A stretch of 43,012 nt of DNA from Aquimarina algiphila (GTDB taxonomy: Bacteria > Bacteroidota > Bacteroidia > Flavobacteriales > Flavobacteriaceae). The notes beneath the pieces are model-generated. The model searched no databases. It saw only the letters and a program-made list of their open reading frames with translations, and was not told the DNA's origin. Below are positions 8,384 through 18,056 of the stretch, one piece after another. Numbering within the stretch: the stretch's first letter is position 1; each line of letters begins with the position of its first letter. The stretch is from NCBI RefSeq assembly GCF_007489275.1, contig NZ_VLNR01000057.1:1-43012 (forward strand), given 5' to 3'. The position numbers were made by a program, and so were the translations under genes.

Positions 8384-8824
8384 TTAAAATCTCCCTCCCC
8401 AATTTACCAACTTTATAAATTGACAGGTTTCAAGGTCTAAATATTGTAATTCAAAATACATTCCACTATCAGAAATCATCATTTCTGCATATTCCTTTCC
8501 TTCTGTTATTTTCATCCCCTTAAAAGCATCTAAAAAGCCTTGTTGAGGCTTTTCTTCAAGAACCTTTCCCAAAAAATTTTTCACTTTTTCCTTATGCGGA
8601 TGAATAATCCAAACATCTCTTCCTTGTCTTGAATGTTCTTCATTTTTAATACCATGTATCATTTTATCTGATTTAAAATATGGTGCTTCTATCCAAGATT
8701 TCAAAGTATTATCTTCGTAATAGACTGCCGCATTTTTTGGATGTTTATGCTCAGAGTTCCTACCATAAATGATAAGTTTCAAATTATTTGGTAATGAATA
8801 CTCTTTATTATTATGTATCTGCAT
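8384..8824 (-). CDS. Small cytosolic protein of the toxin operon, possible orphan immunity or accessory protein
   Basis: A 146-residue protein without signal peptide or membrane segment. It has an N-terminal beta-rich half (LKLIIYGRNSEHKHP, AAVYYEDN) and a helical middle (KEKVKNFLGKVLEEKP), ending LVNWGGRF. I recognise no family. It lies between the Fn3/coiled-coil protein (6 bp) and the TNT protein (21 bp), so it belongs to the same transcript. Being leaderless among exported proteins, it may be an immunity protein left by a replaced toxin, the partner of the upstream protein's C-terminus, or a chaperone for the large toxin. None of these can be decided from the sequence. Confidence 0.5.
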   Translation of the reverse strand: MQIHNNKEYSLPNNLKLIIYGRNSEHKHPKNAAVYYEDNTLKSWIEAPYFKSDKMIHGIKNEEHSRQGRDVWIIHPHKEKVKNFLGKVLEEKPQQGFLDAFKGMKITEGKEYAEMMISDSGMYFELQYLDLETCQFIKLVNWGGRF

Positions 8825-8830
8825 AATCTA

Positions 8831-11068
8831 CTATTGTTCCAGATAATTATATTTATACTTATCGATTAAGCCTTTTAGTGCTTTTTCTACAGATTCCATA
8901 AGAGTTTCTATCGTCTCAATTTCAGAATCTCCATCATCCTGAGATTTCTTTAAAATTTTAGGTAAATCAATGTCTGTTTCCAAAGCTTTAGTGATAAACT
9001 CTTTAATCGTTTCTTTATCCTCTTTATTTTCTGCAATAGCCTTAGAAAAGAAATAAAGATGAAACTTCTCCTGAACATCAAAAGCTTGAGTAAACTCTTC
9101 TGGAACATTGCTGATTTCAGCCTCTCCTTCGAATTCAAATTCAAACTCGCCATCTACATTATCTTCTTCTTGTGTTGTCGTATCAGATGAAGAAGCTCCT
9201 AAATTATAAATTTCTTCATATGCACTTAATAAATTTGATTCTTGTGATTTATTTTGTCTGTAATACTTTTCTATTGCCTTAATAATTAAATCAGAAATCT
9301 TATCCTTAACCTCATCCAGTTTATCGGCTATCTCTTCATTTAAAGCATCGATTTGATTTTGTATTTCTTCTTTTTCTTCTTCTGTTTCTGCTGCTGCCAA
9401 ATCATCTTCAAGAGTACTTACCTGATCACTCAACTCTCTTACATCTGCTATCTCATCTGCTGGTAAATCTCCATTTATCTTATCCAATAAAGCATCAATA
9501 TCTTCTCCAGTCAATTCTCCTTCTCTAATTTTATCTGCAACATCTTCTAACACATCCAAAATACTTTCAGTAAGATCTATAACCGCATCAATTTCATTCT
9601 GAATATCGTCTACCCCTCCCCAATTTTCATCATAATCAGTCACAACTACACCATCCATTAACTGGTAATCTGTATTAATGCGAATACCGTCAAAACTTAC
9701 TTTAAGTCTGGTATCTTGCAAATACGGAACAACGATATATCCCCAACCAGAGAAAGATCCGTTTGCTCCTTCTACTTCTTTAACTTTTACTGGGAAATCC
9801 CCTGCAGTAAACACTTCATTTACCACTAGTTGTTCTAAAGGGTCTTGATTAGTAATTACAATCTCAGGGGTTATACCACAATTATAAGTAGATGTTTCAT
9901 CAGAGGTAATTGTAGTTGTAAATTGATAAATTTGAGAATAGGTATATGGACCATTATCAAGACATTGCCCTCCTACTCTAAATTCATAAGTAGTACCTGG
10001 TTCGAGATTATAAATCGTAGTATTTTCATTTATAGTTCCATTTTCAAACCAAATTGCATTTTCTGTATCTTTTTTACGGTATTGCACATTATATCTTAAA
10101 TGTTCTACACCTTGCCAAAGAATTTTTTCTGAAGTAGTGCTTTTAGCCTCTGCAAGAATATATTCTGGCTCTCCACAACTACCAGTATATGTAAAATAGT
10201 ATATTTCACTATATCCATCATTTTTAAAAACCGAAGTTTCACTAATTCCATCACTAACCATTGCCCTTACGCGCCATCCATATGTCTTATCTGGTAAAAG
10301 TGGCGTCTCGCCTGGTCCATACAACAATGTCGTAGCAAAAGTATTCGTCTGATACAAGGGTCGGCTCGCTAAAAAAGCTGCCTGAGGATCCATCTGGTTA
10401 TCCCAAATTTCTGCTAAAGTAAATTCATATTCTACATTAGTTGCGTTAAGATGGCGAGGAGTCCATTGAAAAATAATATTTTGAGGATCTCGCATTAATA
10501 CTTGTTCTCCTCTATTAGGAATATTTAAAAAAGGCGGATCATTTAGTACCAAATAAACTGCAGTACAACTTTTTCGTGAAATTTGTTGTCCGGATTGTGC
10601 ATCATATACTTCAAAACAAAAACGATATAATCCTTCTGGCAAAGGAATACTATATTGTTGTGGATTAATTCCTCTCAGGTTTTGAAGCTGAAAATAGGGT
10701 TGTAGATCAATATTACTAAGACGTAATGGCACTCCCCCATCTAAAAATATTGGATTTGCTCCAATAACAACATCGTTACTTTGGATAGATAGTCCTGCAT
10801 TATTTTCTACATAGAATTTAAGATTAACCTGACGATTTGATTCTGTAATATCAGTCAATAATAAATTAAGTATTAACTTATCTGTAACAGAAGTACTATA
10901 CTCTGATAGTTTTAAACTATATGGTGGTATTACTTGAGGAGTAACATTTACAGGAAAAACTTGCGCCTGTGCCACATAGGAAAACATTAAAACAACAAGT
11001 GCTATTATGCATCTATATTTTGTAAACATACATGATTTTTTTATCCTATTTATTATACTTAGATCCAT
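8831..11068 (-). CDS. Exported Fn3-domain protein with acidic coiled-coil C-terminus, possibly TANFOR-type
   Basis: About 745 residues. The longest frame starts with TTG at 11077, directly after the upstream stop; I prefer ATG 11068, with ATG 11029 as an alternative right before the signal peptide (CIIALVVLMFSYVAQAQ). Mature residues 40-190 are an N-terminal beta domain (TPQVIPPYSLKLSEY) that I tentatively associate with the TANFOR-type proteins of Bacteroidota. Residues about 190-300 and 305-395 are Fn3-like (FQWTPRHLNATNVEYEF, PDKTYGWRVRA; LRYNVQYRKK, LEPGTTYEFRV). Residues about 490-610 form a very acidic coiled coil (long runs of Asp/Glu heptads), followed by an acidic linker with FEFEFEGE and a helical tail. 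No sorting domain is present. It probably bridges the surface proteins and the toxin module. Confidence 0.65.
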   Translation of the reverse strand: MDLSIINRIKKSCMFTKYRCIIALVVLMFSYVAQAQVFPVNVTPQVIPPYSLKLSEYSTSVTDKLILNLLLTDITESNRQVNLKFYVENNAGLSIQSNDVVIGANPIFLDGGVPLRLSNIDLQPYFQLQNLRGINPQQYSIPLPEGLYRFCFEVYDAQSGQQISRKSCTAVYLVLNDPPFLNIPNRGEQVLMRDPQNIIFQWTPRHLNATNVEYEFTLAEIWDNQMDPQAAFLASRPLYQTNTFATTLLYGPGETPLLPDKTYGWRVRAMVSDGISETSVFKNDGYSEIYYFTYTGSCGEPEYILAEAKSTTSEKILWQGVEHLRYNVQYRKKDTENAIWFENGTINENTTIYNLEPGTTYEFRVGGQCLDNGPYTYSQIYQFTTTITSDETSTYNCGITPEIVITNQDPLEQLVVNEVFTAGDFPVKVKEVEGANGSFSGWGYIVVPYLQDTRLKVSFDGIRINTDYQLMDGVVVTDYDENWGGVDDIQNEIDAVIDLTESILDVLEDVADKIREGELTGEDIDALLDKINGDLPADEIADVRELSDQVSTLEDDLAAAETEEEKEEIQNQIDALNEEIADKLDEVKDKISDLIIKAIEKYYRQNKSQESNLLSAYEEIYNLGASSSDTTTQEEDNVDGEFEFEFEGEAEISNVPEEFTQAFDVQEKFHLYFFSKAIAENKEDKETIKEFITKALETDIDLPKILKKSQDDGDSEIETIETLMESVEKALKGLIDKYKYNYLEQ

Positions 11069-11077
11069 AAAAATCAA

Positions 11078-12427
11078 TTATTCTTTTTGGACTTTAATAT
11101 CTACGGAGATGAAAGAGTTTTGTCCATCATTGACAAAGTTCTTAATCTTTATTGCTCCTTTTTTTCCTTCTTGAGTCTGAAAAAGAACAATTCTTGGCAA
11201 TACACTATTATCAAAATCCTGAAGTCCACCTGGAGTTTCTTCTATCAGCAAGCTGCTTAATAAAGTATCATCTTGCATCGCATCAAATTGAGCAACCGAT
11301 AATGAAGCAGAACAACCACATAGTTCTTGAGAATTTATAAAAATTGTACTCTTAGGATTTTGCAAAGCATCAAATGTTGTTCCTGACAACTCATCAGGGC
11401 TCACAAAACGATTACGTACAAATGTACTACTTAGTCCAAAAAACACAATATCAATACGTTCTGATATCGCCGTAGTAATTTCTTCTGCTGTGTACACTGT
11501 TCGATCCGCTATACTATAAAAACTACCTGTAGTATTAGAAGTATGCGCTGTGTTTATTCCTAACCTAATATCATTTAATTCTCTAAGGTTAGTGTTCGTG
11601 AAAAATGAAATCTCTTTACTAAGTGATTTTGTTTCTTTCCCGTTTAAAGCTGTCAAAGTAATGGTTTTTGATCCCGTTTGATTGAAAACAACCTCGGGGT
11701 TTTCATCATTGGATGTTAATACATTAGCTCCTTGAAATTCCCATTGATATGAGGTTGCACTTATTGACTTATTTTCAAACTGTATTCTTACGGGTATTTG
11801 AAGATCATCATCATCAAAAGCTATTTCAAAATCAAAATCAGGAACTAAAAATGGCGCTACTGTAATTGTTTTTTGTTGACTATATGTCTCCCTTCCATTA
11901 CTTATCTCCAAAGTTATTTCATGATCACCTGGTTCTGTAAATACAACTTCACCTGGATTTTCACTAGAAGAATTTGCCGGAGTTCCTCCTTCGAATGTCC
12001 AAGAAAAACTGTCGGCTCCTGAAGAATTATTTTGAATACTAAATGTTGCTGGAGAAAAATTATCTACCAAATTTGTTACTTCAAAATCAATTAATACAGG
12101 ATCATCTATTTGAATTTCTAATATCTTGGTATCCATTGACCCATCCTGATTACTAGCTGTTAATTCTATAGTATATGTTCCTTTTGCTTCATATTGTATC
12201 ACTCCTGGATTACGGTTCACCGATCTTGATGGCACTCCTCCTTCAAAAGTCCATTCATAATCCTCTCCTCCTTCTGTTTTATTAAAGAACACTACTTGCA
12301 CCGGAATTGAAAAATCATCATTAAACACATCAAATTCGAAATCTACAATGACAGGTACTGCCTCTTCTTTGGCACAGCCATAGAGAGTAAACACTAGTAT
12401 CATTAATATAAATCTTATTTTATTCAT
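11078..12427 (-). CDS. Surface lipoprotein with three PKD domains
   Basis: A 449-residue protein with a lipoprotein signal peptide (lipobox LYGC, Cys at residue 18, then AKEE). Three consecutive PKD domains span residues about 28-108, 110-192 and 195-275, each with the diagnostic WTFEGG/WEFQG turn, a Pro-Gly or Pro-Glu-V(V/I) strand and an I(E/T)LTASN/ITLEISN strand. The C-terminal part (about 280-449; RLGINTAHTSNTTGSFYS, CGCSASLSVAQFDAMQ) is unassigned and contains a CGC motif. Lipidation suggests it anchors the operon's surface proteins to the outer membrane. It sits 44 bp after the SprB/T9SS gene and is adjacent to the Fn3/coiled-coil gene. Confidence 0.8.
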   Translation of the reverse strand: MNKIRFILMILVFTLYGCAKEEAVPVIVDFEFDVFNDDFSIPVQVVFFNKTEGGEDYEWTFEGGVPSRSVNRNPGVIQYEAKGTYTIELTASNQDGSMDTKILEIQIDDPVLIDFEVTNLVDNFSPATFSIQNNSSGADSFSWTFEGGTPANSSSENPGEVVFTEPGDHEITLEISNGRETYSQQKTITVAPFLVPDFDFEIAFDDDDLQIPVRIQFENKSISATSYQWEFQGANVLTSNDENPEVVFNQTGSKTITLTALNGKETKSLSKEISFFTNTNLRELNDIRLGINTAHTSNTTGSFYSIADRTVYTAEEITTAISERIDIVFFGLSSTFVRNRFVSPDELSGTTFDALQNPKSTIFINSQELCGCSASLSVAQFDAMQDDTLLSSLLIEETPGGLQDFDNSVLPRIVLFQTQEGKKGAIKIKNFVNDGQNSFISVDIKVQKE

Positions 12428-12471
12428 CGTATAAAAGATCTCTTATATTAAGTGTAAAAAAATTGAAAAAA

Positions 12472-15400
12472 TCATTCAAATACCAATTTACGTGTTTCTG
12501 ATCCTTTCGGTGTTTCTAATAACATTAAATATACGCCCGTTGGTAATGCAAGAGAATAATCTAATAAAAAGTCTATATTATTCTTTTCTGTTCTTTCATC
12601 CATCGTTGCTCCCGATATAAGATTCACAATTTTTAATTTGATATTAGATTCCTCAGCTAGACTTATTTTTGTTTGAAAAGTTCCATTATTTGGGTTAGGG
12701 TACACTATAAATTCTTCTATAAATTCTCCTTGAGATGCAAATACTTCTGGGCTTTCTAATGCCGGTTGTACCAAAATTGTTTTTGTAAAATCCTCATAAC
12801 AATCTAATTGAAACGATCTCAAATTAATATCATAAGCGCCTTCTTGTTCAAATTTAAGCACCAATTTCTCATCACTTTCAGAAACGATTTCAACTCCTTC
12901 TGGTATGGTCCACTCTACTTTTTCTCCCATAGGCTCACTTACATTGACTAATATCACCTCTTCCTTACTATAGGCCTGTGTAGTTAATAAAAAATCTGAA
13001 TCAATTGGAACATCAAAGACTTCAACATCTATTTCTCCAATTCCAATACAGCCCAGACTACTGGTAATTGTAGCAATATATCTGCCTGATTCGGTAATCT
13101 CGACACTACTTTCTGAGCTTGTAAAACCATTTTCACTAGACCATGAATATACAGCACCAGAATCATCAATAGCAATATCTAGATTAAGTGATTGGTTACC
13201 ACAAAGGGAACGCTTATCCTCCATATTTACTACAACTGGATCCGGATCAACAAGTGTTTCTTCATAAAAAGCTTTACACCCCTTCCTATCAATTACTTCT
13301 ATTCTATATGTACCTGATGATAAACCATTAATAGAAGTTGATTCTGTTCCTGTATTCCATTTATAAGTATAAGGTGGATTACCTCCTGTAATATCTACTT
13401 CTATTCTACCGTCATCTCCTTCAAAACAAGTAGGTGAGACTGCTGTTGTTGCGGTTATTTCCAGCCCATTAGGCTGTTCTATCTTGATACTACCTTCTAT
13501 TTGACATCCTTTACCATCGGTTACAAAAACTATATATGTACCCGCAATAAGGTTATCAATTGTCGCTGTTGTTTCGCCATTACTCCATTCATAAGTATAT
13601 GGTGTTGTTCCTCCTACAACCAATGCTGTAGCTTGCGCATCGTCTCCATTTGCACAGGTAACAACAGAACTAGTAAATGAAATTCCTAATTTATCTGGTT
13701 GTGGCAAATATCTAGTACTATCAATTTCTTCTACAATTCTATACTCTCGCGAACCGTCAGTATCTGTAAATGACTCATATCTTCCTAAGACAATTCCATT
13801 ACTATCTTCGATATTAAGTGCATATGTACCTACGCTTTGATAGGTTATAATACTATCATTCACAGGAATATCTTGCCATACACCCCCCACATTCTTTTTC
13901 CATCGATAGCAATACCTTCTAAATGGTGTTCTACATTGCCCTGTGGTATTACCACTTGTTTTATCAAAAGGAACTCCACCTGTTACTGTAGCAATTAATG
14001 CTCCATCCTGAAATTGATCTGGTATACCAAAAGGAGCATTAAAATCAACACCATCACTATATTCATTCTCTATATGACATGAAATAGGGTTATCAATATT
14101 AATAGTTACTTCTAGAGGATTAGGTTCTCCTAAATTATAATCCGCATTGATGAAGAAACAACCATTTTTATCTGTTGCAGAATCAAAATTAGCATCCCAA
14201 GCACTTAAACTATATATTCCTTTTCCAATAGAATGAAGTATTACCTCATATCCTTGATCACCTGGCAAAACATTTGTAATCGTTGTTGTTAAAAGTGTTC
14301 CTACAGCATCCCTCCATTCAAATCTATACGTATCATCACTTTCTGCAGTACCTCCAAAAATTCTTGCTCTTATTCTACCATCTTCAAATCCAAAAGCTCT
14401 TGGTTCATTAATTAGTGTTAACTCAAAATCAAGAGGCGCATCAGGTTCGTCTATTATTACAGTCTTTACAATTTCAGGACCGAGTTTAATTTCTCCTGCT
14501 ACATCTATTTGTTCTTTTGCAACACATTTATTAGCATCCCGTATTTTTATTTCATAGGTATCTGCGGATAGTCCTGTTATCGTATGAGTAAATTGCGTTG
14601 AGAACGGTATCCATTGGGTATCATCGTTGTCATTCCAAGGTTCTCCCGGTTTTCGAATAATATATCTATACCCCCCTACTCCTCCTTCTGCTCTAAGATC
14701 TATAGTCCCATCACTTCCATTGATACACCAAACATCTACTTTATTTGCATCATCATTAGGTTCTCCAACAAATGCCACTGGGGAAGGTCTGTTAATATTA
14801 AAATCTCTAAAATGATCTACACCTTCGGTGTAATAATTACTACCATTATAGAATCCTAAAACGTCTACACGAAATCCAAAACCAACTGCACTTGCAGGAA
14901 GCCCTGAAATGGTATGTGTATTCCCAGGTCCAAATGAAGTAATATTATTATCATTTTTAACTACACTATTAGTTCTAAGATCAATGACAGAAAAGTTAAC
15001 TTGATCTCTAGCAGGATCTAATGGCCTGTCAAAAGTTAAGGTAATTGCCCCATCTCCATTACCACTGTCGTCTATTGAGTCATAACATGTGACATCTTTA
15101 GTACTTATTCCAGTAATATGAGGTGCCGATTTCCTAACTTGATATCCTACTAGATTTGATGCTTCTTGACCACAGGATTGAATTCTAAAAAAAATCTCTC
15201 TTCCTATAACATCTTCTGTTAAAAAATCTTCTAAAACAACAGAAGCATTTGCAGTGTTTGCGATAGGTAATTCAAACCAATCATAAGTAGGAACATCACA
15301 AAATCGAATAGGTAAAATTCCACAAAGTACAGAAACTGTTCCTGTTTGAAAGCCATATTGCCAATTATATACACTATTATTAAAACCAGGAGAAGCTATA

Positions 15401-15921
15401 ATGTTAATTGGATCTTCAAACCCAGCAATATTTGAAGCACCCGGTGCTCTAGCAATTGAAGGTAAAGATATAAGCTCAACTACAACACGACTACTAACAG
15501 AAACGTCACTACTATTAGAAGCAGAAACATTTAAAACTCTTGTACTACAAGGATTAAGAGGTACATTTCTATCATCTGTATCCTGTGCTACTCTTGCTCC
15601 ATCACAAGTATCACCAAATACTTGATCCCTTGCATCGCTGGAAAAAACATATAGTTCTACCCTGTTTACAATTCCATTTAATGTAAAAGTTCTTTCAGCT
15701 GTACTAGACCCTTCAAATGCTTTAGGCTGGCCATTTGTTAAGTATAAGAAATCATCTGAACCTCCTCCTTGATAATATGCTCTAAGGCGTAATTCTTCTC
15801 CACATCGACGATCTCTATAATAAGAATCATATTCGTACTCATTAATTTTAATTATAGTCTGCTGTCCAAAAGACATTGAACAGAAGAATATTACAAATAC
15901 TATGGTTAAAATCCTTTTCAT
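12472..15921 (-). CDS. SprB-repeat cell-surface protein with T9SS type A sorting domain
   Basis: A 1149-residue exported protein (signal peptide MKRILTIVFVIFFCSMSFGQ). SprB-like repeats are visible at residues about 395-480, 745-825 and 825-905: each opens with a short Cys-containing phrase (VWCINGSDGTIDL; VTCANGDDAQATA; PTCFEGDDGRIEV), continues GG..PYTYEW or GGYRY, and ends GTY.I.V.D..GC. Further Ig-like strands follow, and the last ~75 residues (FIVYPNPNNGTFQTKI ... GVYLMLLETPKGSETRKLVFE) are a T9SS type A C-terminal signal. T9SS moves such proteins across the outer membrane and normally removes the signal, attaching the protein to the surface. SprB of Flavobacterium is the gliding adhesin; this protein is far smaller. 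It is the only protein in the operon with a recognisable sorting signal. Confidence 0.88.
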   Translation of the reverse strand: MKRILTIVFVIFFCSMSFGQQTIIKINEYEYDSYYRDRRCGEELRLRAYYQGGGSDDFLYLTNGQPKAFEGSSTAERTFTLNGIVNRVELYVFSSDARDQVFGDTCDGARVAQDTDDRNVPLNPCSTRVLNVSASNSSDVSVSSRVVVELISLPSIARAPGASNIAGFEDPINIIASPGFNNSVYNWQYGFQTGTVSVLCGILPIRFCDVPTYDWFELPIANTANASVVLEDFLTEDVIGREIFFRIQSCGQEASNLVGYQVRKSAPHITGISTKDVTCYDSIDDSGNGDGAITLTFDRPLDPARDQVNFSVIDLRTNSVVKNDNNITSFGPGNTHTISGLPASAVGFGFRVDVLGFYNGSNYYTEGVDHFRDFNINRPSPVAFVGEPNDDANKVDVWCINGSDGTIDLRAEGGVGGYRYIIRKPGEPWNDNDDTQWIPFSTQFTHTITGLSADTYEIKIRDANKCVAKEQIDVAGEIKLGPEIVKTVIIDEPDAPLDFELTLINEPRAFGFEDGRIRARIFGGTAESDDTYRFEWRDAVGTLLTTTITNVLPGDQGYEVILHSIGKGIYSLSAWDANFDSATDKNGCFFINADYNLGEPNPLEVTINIDNPISCHIENEYSDGVDFNAPFGIPDQFQDGALIATVTGGVPFDKTSGNTTGQCRTPFRRYCYRWKKNVGGVWQDIPVNDSIITYQSVGTYALNIEDSNGIVLGRYESFTDTDGSREYRIVEEIDSTRYLPQPDKLGISFTSSVVTCANGDDAQATALVVGGTTPYTYEWSNGETTATIDNLIAGTYIVFVTDGKGCQIEGSIKIEQPNGLEITATTAVSPTCFEGDDGRIEVDITGGNPPYTYKWNTGTESTSINGLSSGTYRIEVIDRKGCKAFYEETLVDPDPVVVNMEDKRSLCGNQSLNLDIAIDDSGAVYSWSSENGFTSSESSVEITESGRYIATITSSLGCIGIGEIDVEVFDVPIDSDFLLTTQAYSKEEVILVNVSEPMGEKVEWTIPEGVEIVSESDEKLVLKFEQEGAYDINLRSFQLDCYEDFTKTILVQPALESPEVFASQGEFIEEFIVYPNPNNGTFQTKISLAEESNIKLKIVNLISGATMDERTEKNNIDFLLDYSLALPTGVYLMLLETPKGSETRKLVFE

Positions 15922-15924
15922 ATT

Positions 15925-18024
15925 CTAGAAAATTACTTCTTTTGTTTTCATTTTAGAATGATTTCCTTGTTTTGTAATTACCTTAAGGCTATACACATAG
16001 GTATTACCAGGAGATATCGAATTATCTATAACTTTATTTGTTGAATTCGGCATCTGTTTAAACAAAATAGGTTTCTCATCCTTTTTTGACTTATATATCG
16101 TAATTTCAAGGACATCCTCAGGCAACTTTCTCCAAGAAATTGAAATATTTTTATTTACTCTATCCGCAACCAATGAAAAACCTTTTATTAAATCTTCATC
16201 TGTAGAGGTCTGACTTGTTATCGTTATTGGTGTTGATGGAACGGATTGCAAACCGCTATCATCTTCAGCAAAAATCGCATATCGATATTTAATTCCTGAT
16301 TCTATATTACTATCAATATATTGGGTTATCGTGTCTGTTTCAAAAATTGGAAGCCAACCTTTTTCTGATTGATCCATACGTTGTCTAAAAAGCTTATGAG
16401 CTACAACATCATCACTTGTACTATTTATCCATTTTAAATATATGCCTTTAGGATCAACTTTATACCCCTTAAAAACTGGTGATGAAGGAGGAACTACATC
16501 CGGTTTTTTCAAACGCAATTTTTCAGAATAGTCAGACATATTAAATCGCTTATCCACAGCAACTATTTGATAAAACACACTACTATTCAATGACTTAACC
16601 TGTACCGTATCTATAAACGTAGTTCTATTTATTGGATCAATTGTAATTTGAGAAAGTTCTTCTTTATCCAAATTTCCTCTAAACACCCTATACCCTAACA
16701 TATCCTTTTCTAGATTTGCTTCCCATTGTAATTTCACCAAACCCAATGTATCTACGGTACCTAATAGACCTATTGGTGCGGCGGGTGGTATTGAATCAAT
16801 AGTTTGCACAAATGCTGTTAGTGATGTTGTCTTTTGGTTGTTTTTCCCCAGAGCAGTAACTCTAAAGTAATTAGAAGGCTCTGGTTCTGCATAGGTTGTT
16901 TTTCTACTACTTGCTGGAATTCCTGTTTTAACCACTTTATAAGGCCCTTTTTCCTGTGCAGCCCAATTTAGTTCAAAACCTGTTATTTCATTTTCAGTTT
17001 CTTTTGCAAAATCCCAATTTATAATTACACCTCCTTTGTTATCAAATTCATGACGAGATATATGAGGTACAGAAGATAATTTTTTAATTCCCTGAGCAGA
17101 AACTACCTCTGAAGGTGTTCCTTGCTCTCCAAAAGGGGAAACCCCTATTACTCTATAATGAAATGTTTTATTATTTTGAGATAACGTATCTACATAAAAC
17201 ATTCTACGCGCAGGAGCGCCTGGTTTATCATTTAAATTCACTAATGGCGTATCTCCACCTAATCTTTTAAAATCTATTCCATTTTCAGAACGTTCTACAA
17301 AATAAGCATTATAGATAGACTTAAACATTGCATACTCCCATGTAAGTAGTATGTTTTTATCATCAGGAACAGCAATTAGATCAATAGGAGCAGGTAAAGG
17401 TTCTGCTTCTTTAATTTTTATAGTTACTATACCTGGTTCTATCTTCATTAATTCTTCTGGAACTAAAGAAATTACCTTATATAAATATTCTTCATTATTT
17501 TTAATATCCACATCTTCATAACCAAGAGCTGCCATTTTTGAAGCTTCAAAGTTTAAATCTGCTGCAAATAATGCAAATGAGAATCGTTGCTCTATTTCTC
17601 TGGATTTATTGATGATCTGCGCGAGTCCGCCTTGAGTTTCTTCAACTTCAAAAGTTTCTCCATATAAAGCTTGTGCCATAATTGCAGCATAATCATTTTT
17701 TTCCACTGCTTCCTTCCATTGTTCAAGTGGCATCGGTATTGCAGTAGCTAAACTCTTTTTTTCTGGAGGATTTAATAAATTTCCATCACGAAGAACAGTA
17801 TATCTTTCAATTAAATATCCATATTTATTTCCTCTTAACCATGAAGAAGGTGTTGTAGCAGCCCATCTCAATAGAACTTTATCTGTTTGGACTCTGGCAA
17901 TAACTTTTATTTCATTTTTTTCATTATCCTCTTGACTAAAACCAGTAATGGATATGCCGTATGTAAATAATACGATCACACATTTAAAAATGTATCTAAA
18001 ATCTATTTTATTGATTATAATCAA
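15925..18024 (-). CDS. Exported multi-Fn3 protein
   Basis: A 699-residue protein with a signal peptide ending near GFSQ. No ATG fits: the first in-frame start that keeps the signal peptide is TTG at 18024, so a rare start codon is likely. From residue about 215 onward there are roughly five fibronectin type III domains, recognisable by LTWEYA, INWDFA, LQWEANLEKDMLGYRVFRG and LKWINSTSDDVVAHKLFR strands with YFRV, VFYQIVAVD, YRYAIFAEDD partners. The segment before them (30-210; VLLRWAATTPSSWLRGNKYG) is an Fn3-like opening plus helices. No sorting domain is visible. The stop is 3 bp before the SprB-repeat gene start and the start is 32 bp after the 1594-aa gene, so all are co-transcribed. The likely role is structural on the cell surface. 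Confidence 0.75.
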   Translation of the reverse strand: MIIINKIDFRYIFKCVIVLFTYGISITGFSQEDNEKNEIKVIARVQTDKVLLRWAATTPSSWLRGNKYGYLIERYTVLRDGNLLNPPEKKSLATAIPMPLEQWKEAVEKNDYAAIMAQALYGETFEVEETQGGLAQIINKSREIEQRFSFALFAADLNFEASKMAALGYEDVDIKNNEEYLYKVISLVPEELMKIEPGIVTIKIKEAEPLPAPIDLIAVPDDKNILLTWEYAMFKSIYNAYFVERSENGIDFKRLGGDTPLVNLNDKPGAPARRMFYVDTLSQNNKTFHYRVIGVSPFGEQGTPSEVVSAQGIKKLSSVPHISRHEFDNKGGVIINWDFAKETENEITGFELNWAAQEKGPYKVVKTGIPASSRKTTYAEPEPSNYFRVTALGKNNQKTTSLTAFVQTIDSIPPAAPIGLLGTVDTLGLVKLQWEANLEKDMLGYRVFRGNLDKEELSQITIDPINRTTFIDTVQVKSLNSSVFYQIVAVDKRFNMSDYSEKLRLKKPDVVPPSSPVFKGYKVDPKGIYLKWINSTSDDVVAHKLFRQRMDQSEKGWLPIFETDTITQYIDSNIESGIKYRYAIFAEDDSGLQSVPSTPITITSQTSTDEDLIKGFSLVADRVNKNISISWRKLPEDVLEITIYKSKKDEKPILFKQMPNSTNKVIDNSISPGNTYVYSLKVITKQGNHSKMKTKEVIF

Positions 18025-18056
18025 TTCTATTAATTTATGTTGTTAATTTTATTTCT

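Noticed and set aside
8950..9153. 67-codon frame on the same strand within the coiled-coil gene
   Set aside because: It is a frame-shifted reading of the acidic region, giving a Lys/Leu-rich product, and is nested wholly inside a well-supported gene.
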